A DNA stretch of 5,243 nucleotides from Desulfamplus sp. (lineage in GTDB: Bacteria > Desulfobacterota > Desulfobacteria > Desulfobacterales > Desulfobacteraceae). The notes under the pieces were generated by a model. That model had not been told where the DNA came from. It searched no databases and saw only the letters and a list, made by a program, of their open reading frames with translations. Within the stretch, counting starts at the first letter, position 1. Every line of letters begins with the position of its first letter. The stretch is from the NCBI GenBank assembly GCA_015232935.1, contig JADFYT010000176.1, forward strand, positions 1 to 5,243. The letters run 5' to 3'. The translations under genes and the position numbers were made by a program. This document shows, piece after piece, positions 5,180 through 5,243 of the stretch.

Positions 5180-5243
5180 CTAATTGAGGTCATTGATAGC
5201 AGGCTCGGAATATTCAAATCCCGCTTTTATGATGATATCCTCT
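5180..5243 (-). CDS. C-terminal end of putative transposase (partial)
   Basis: The last 20 codons are visible before TAG (minus strand, 5182-5180): residues EDIIIKAGFEYSEPAINDLN. They differ from the left copy at three positions only, mostly conservatively. The rest of the gene lies outside the window, so whether this copy is intact cannot be told. No catalytic residue is visible. Confidence 0.5.
   Translation of the reverse strand, partial: EDIIIKAGFEYSEPAINDLN

Larger units (their letters stand above)
5027..5243 (-). mobile_element. 3' end of an IS-like element (right copy, inverted, truncated by window edge)
   Basis: This is the inverted counterpart of 75-292, with its 3' tip at 5027 facing into the window and its body running off the right edge. 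It splits the ORF starting at 4932. The tip is identical to the left copy for 66 bases (5027-5092), including the outward TTGACA (minus strand, 5043-5038). Confidence 0.78.
5027..5243 (-). repeat. Right arm of ~218-bp inverted repeat
   Basis: This arm is complementary to 75-292. Identity is perfect at 5027-5092, poor with small gaps at roughly 5093-5180, and high again in the coding end 5180-5243. Confidence 0.9.

Overview
The window looks like an accessory, insertion-sequence-rich piece of a bacterial chromosome. It carries a small acyl-CoA (fatty-acid-like) metabolism operon and a transporter gene, boxed in by mobile-element debris. Base composition is moderately AT-rich (GC in the low-to-mid 40s by eye, lower between genes). 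The style of the crotonase, SDR and MaoC proteins and of the IS fragment at 4528-4836 recalls anaerobic Desulfobacterota (former Deltaproteobacteria, sulfate reducers and relatives). That assignment is an inference from protein style, not a proven taxonomy.

Layout. Positions 1-292 are the 3' end of an IS-like element: the C-terminal codons of a putative transposase, then a noncoding tip. Positions 355-2442 hold three tightly spaced plus-strand genes: an enoyl-CoA hydratase (crotonase), an NADP-type short-chain dehydrogenase (SDR), and a MaoC-type (R)-specific hydratase broken by an in-frame TAA at codon 17. Convergent to them, on the minus strand, is a 12-helix MFS transporter (2475-3824) with a plausible promoter and an overlapping palindrome. 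Positions 3905-4476 contain no convincing complete gene, but do contain a hairpin followed by a strong Shine-Dalgarno and start codon whose gene is missing. Positions 4397-5243 are a stack of partial insertion sequences. An IS1182-like transposase N-terminus (4528-4836) is cut off. It is followed by the promoter and N-terminus of a second putative transposase (4932-5026). That is cut in turn by a second copy, inverted, of the element seen at the left edge (5027-5243).

How it fits together. The two window edges are inverted copies of the same element end, with their 3' tips facing inward, so the metabolic genes sit in a composite-transposon-like frame. The copies differ clearly in their inner parts (17 of 20 visible transposase residues match), so this is not a fresh single-event composite transposon. 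The last 66 bases of both tips are nevertheless identical. The crotonase, SDR and MaoC enzymes would act on 2-enoyl-CoA / 3-hydroxyacyl-CoA / 3-oxoacyl-CoA intermediates. Loss of MaoC and of the 5' neighbourhood suggests a decaying or remodelled catabolic module, and the MFS protein may move its substrate or product. I found no CRISPR array, tRNA, rRNA or recognisable defence system. The most unusual signals are the element ends, the nested insertions and the nonsense-interrupted MaoC gene.
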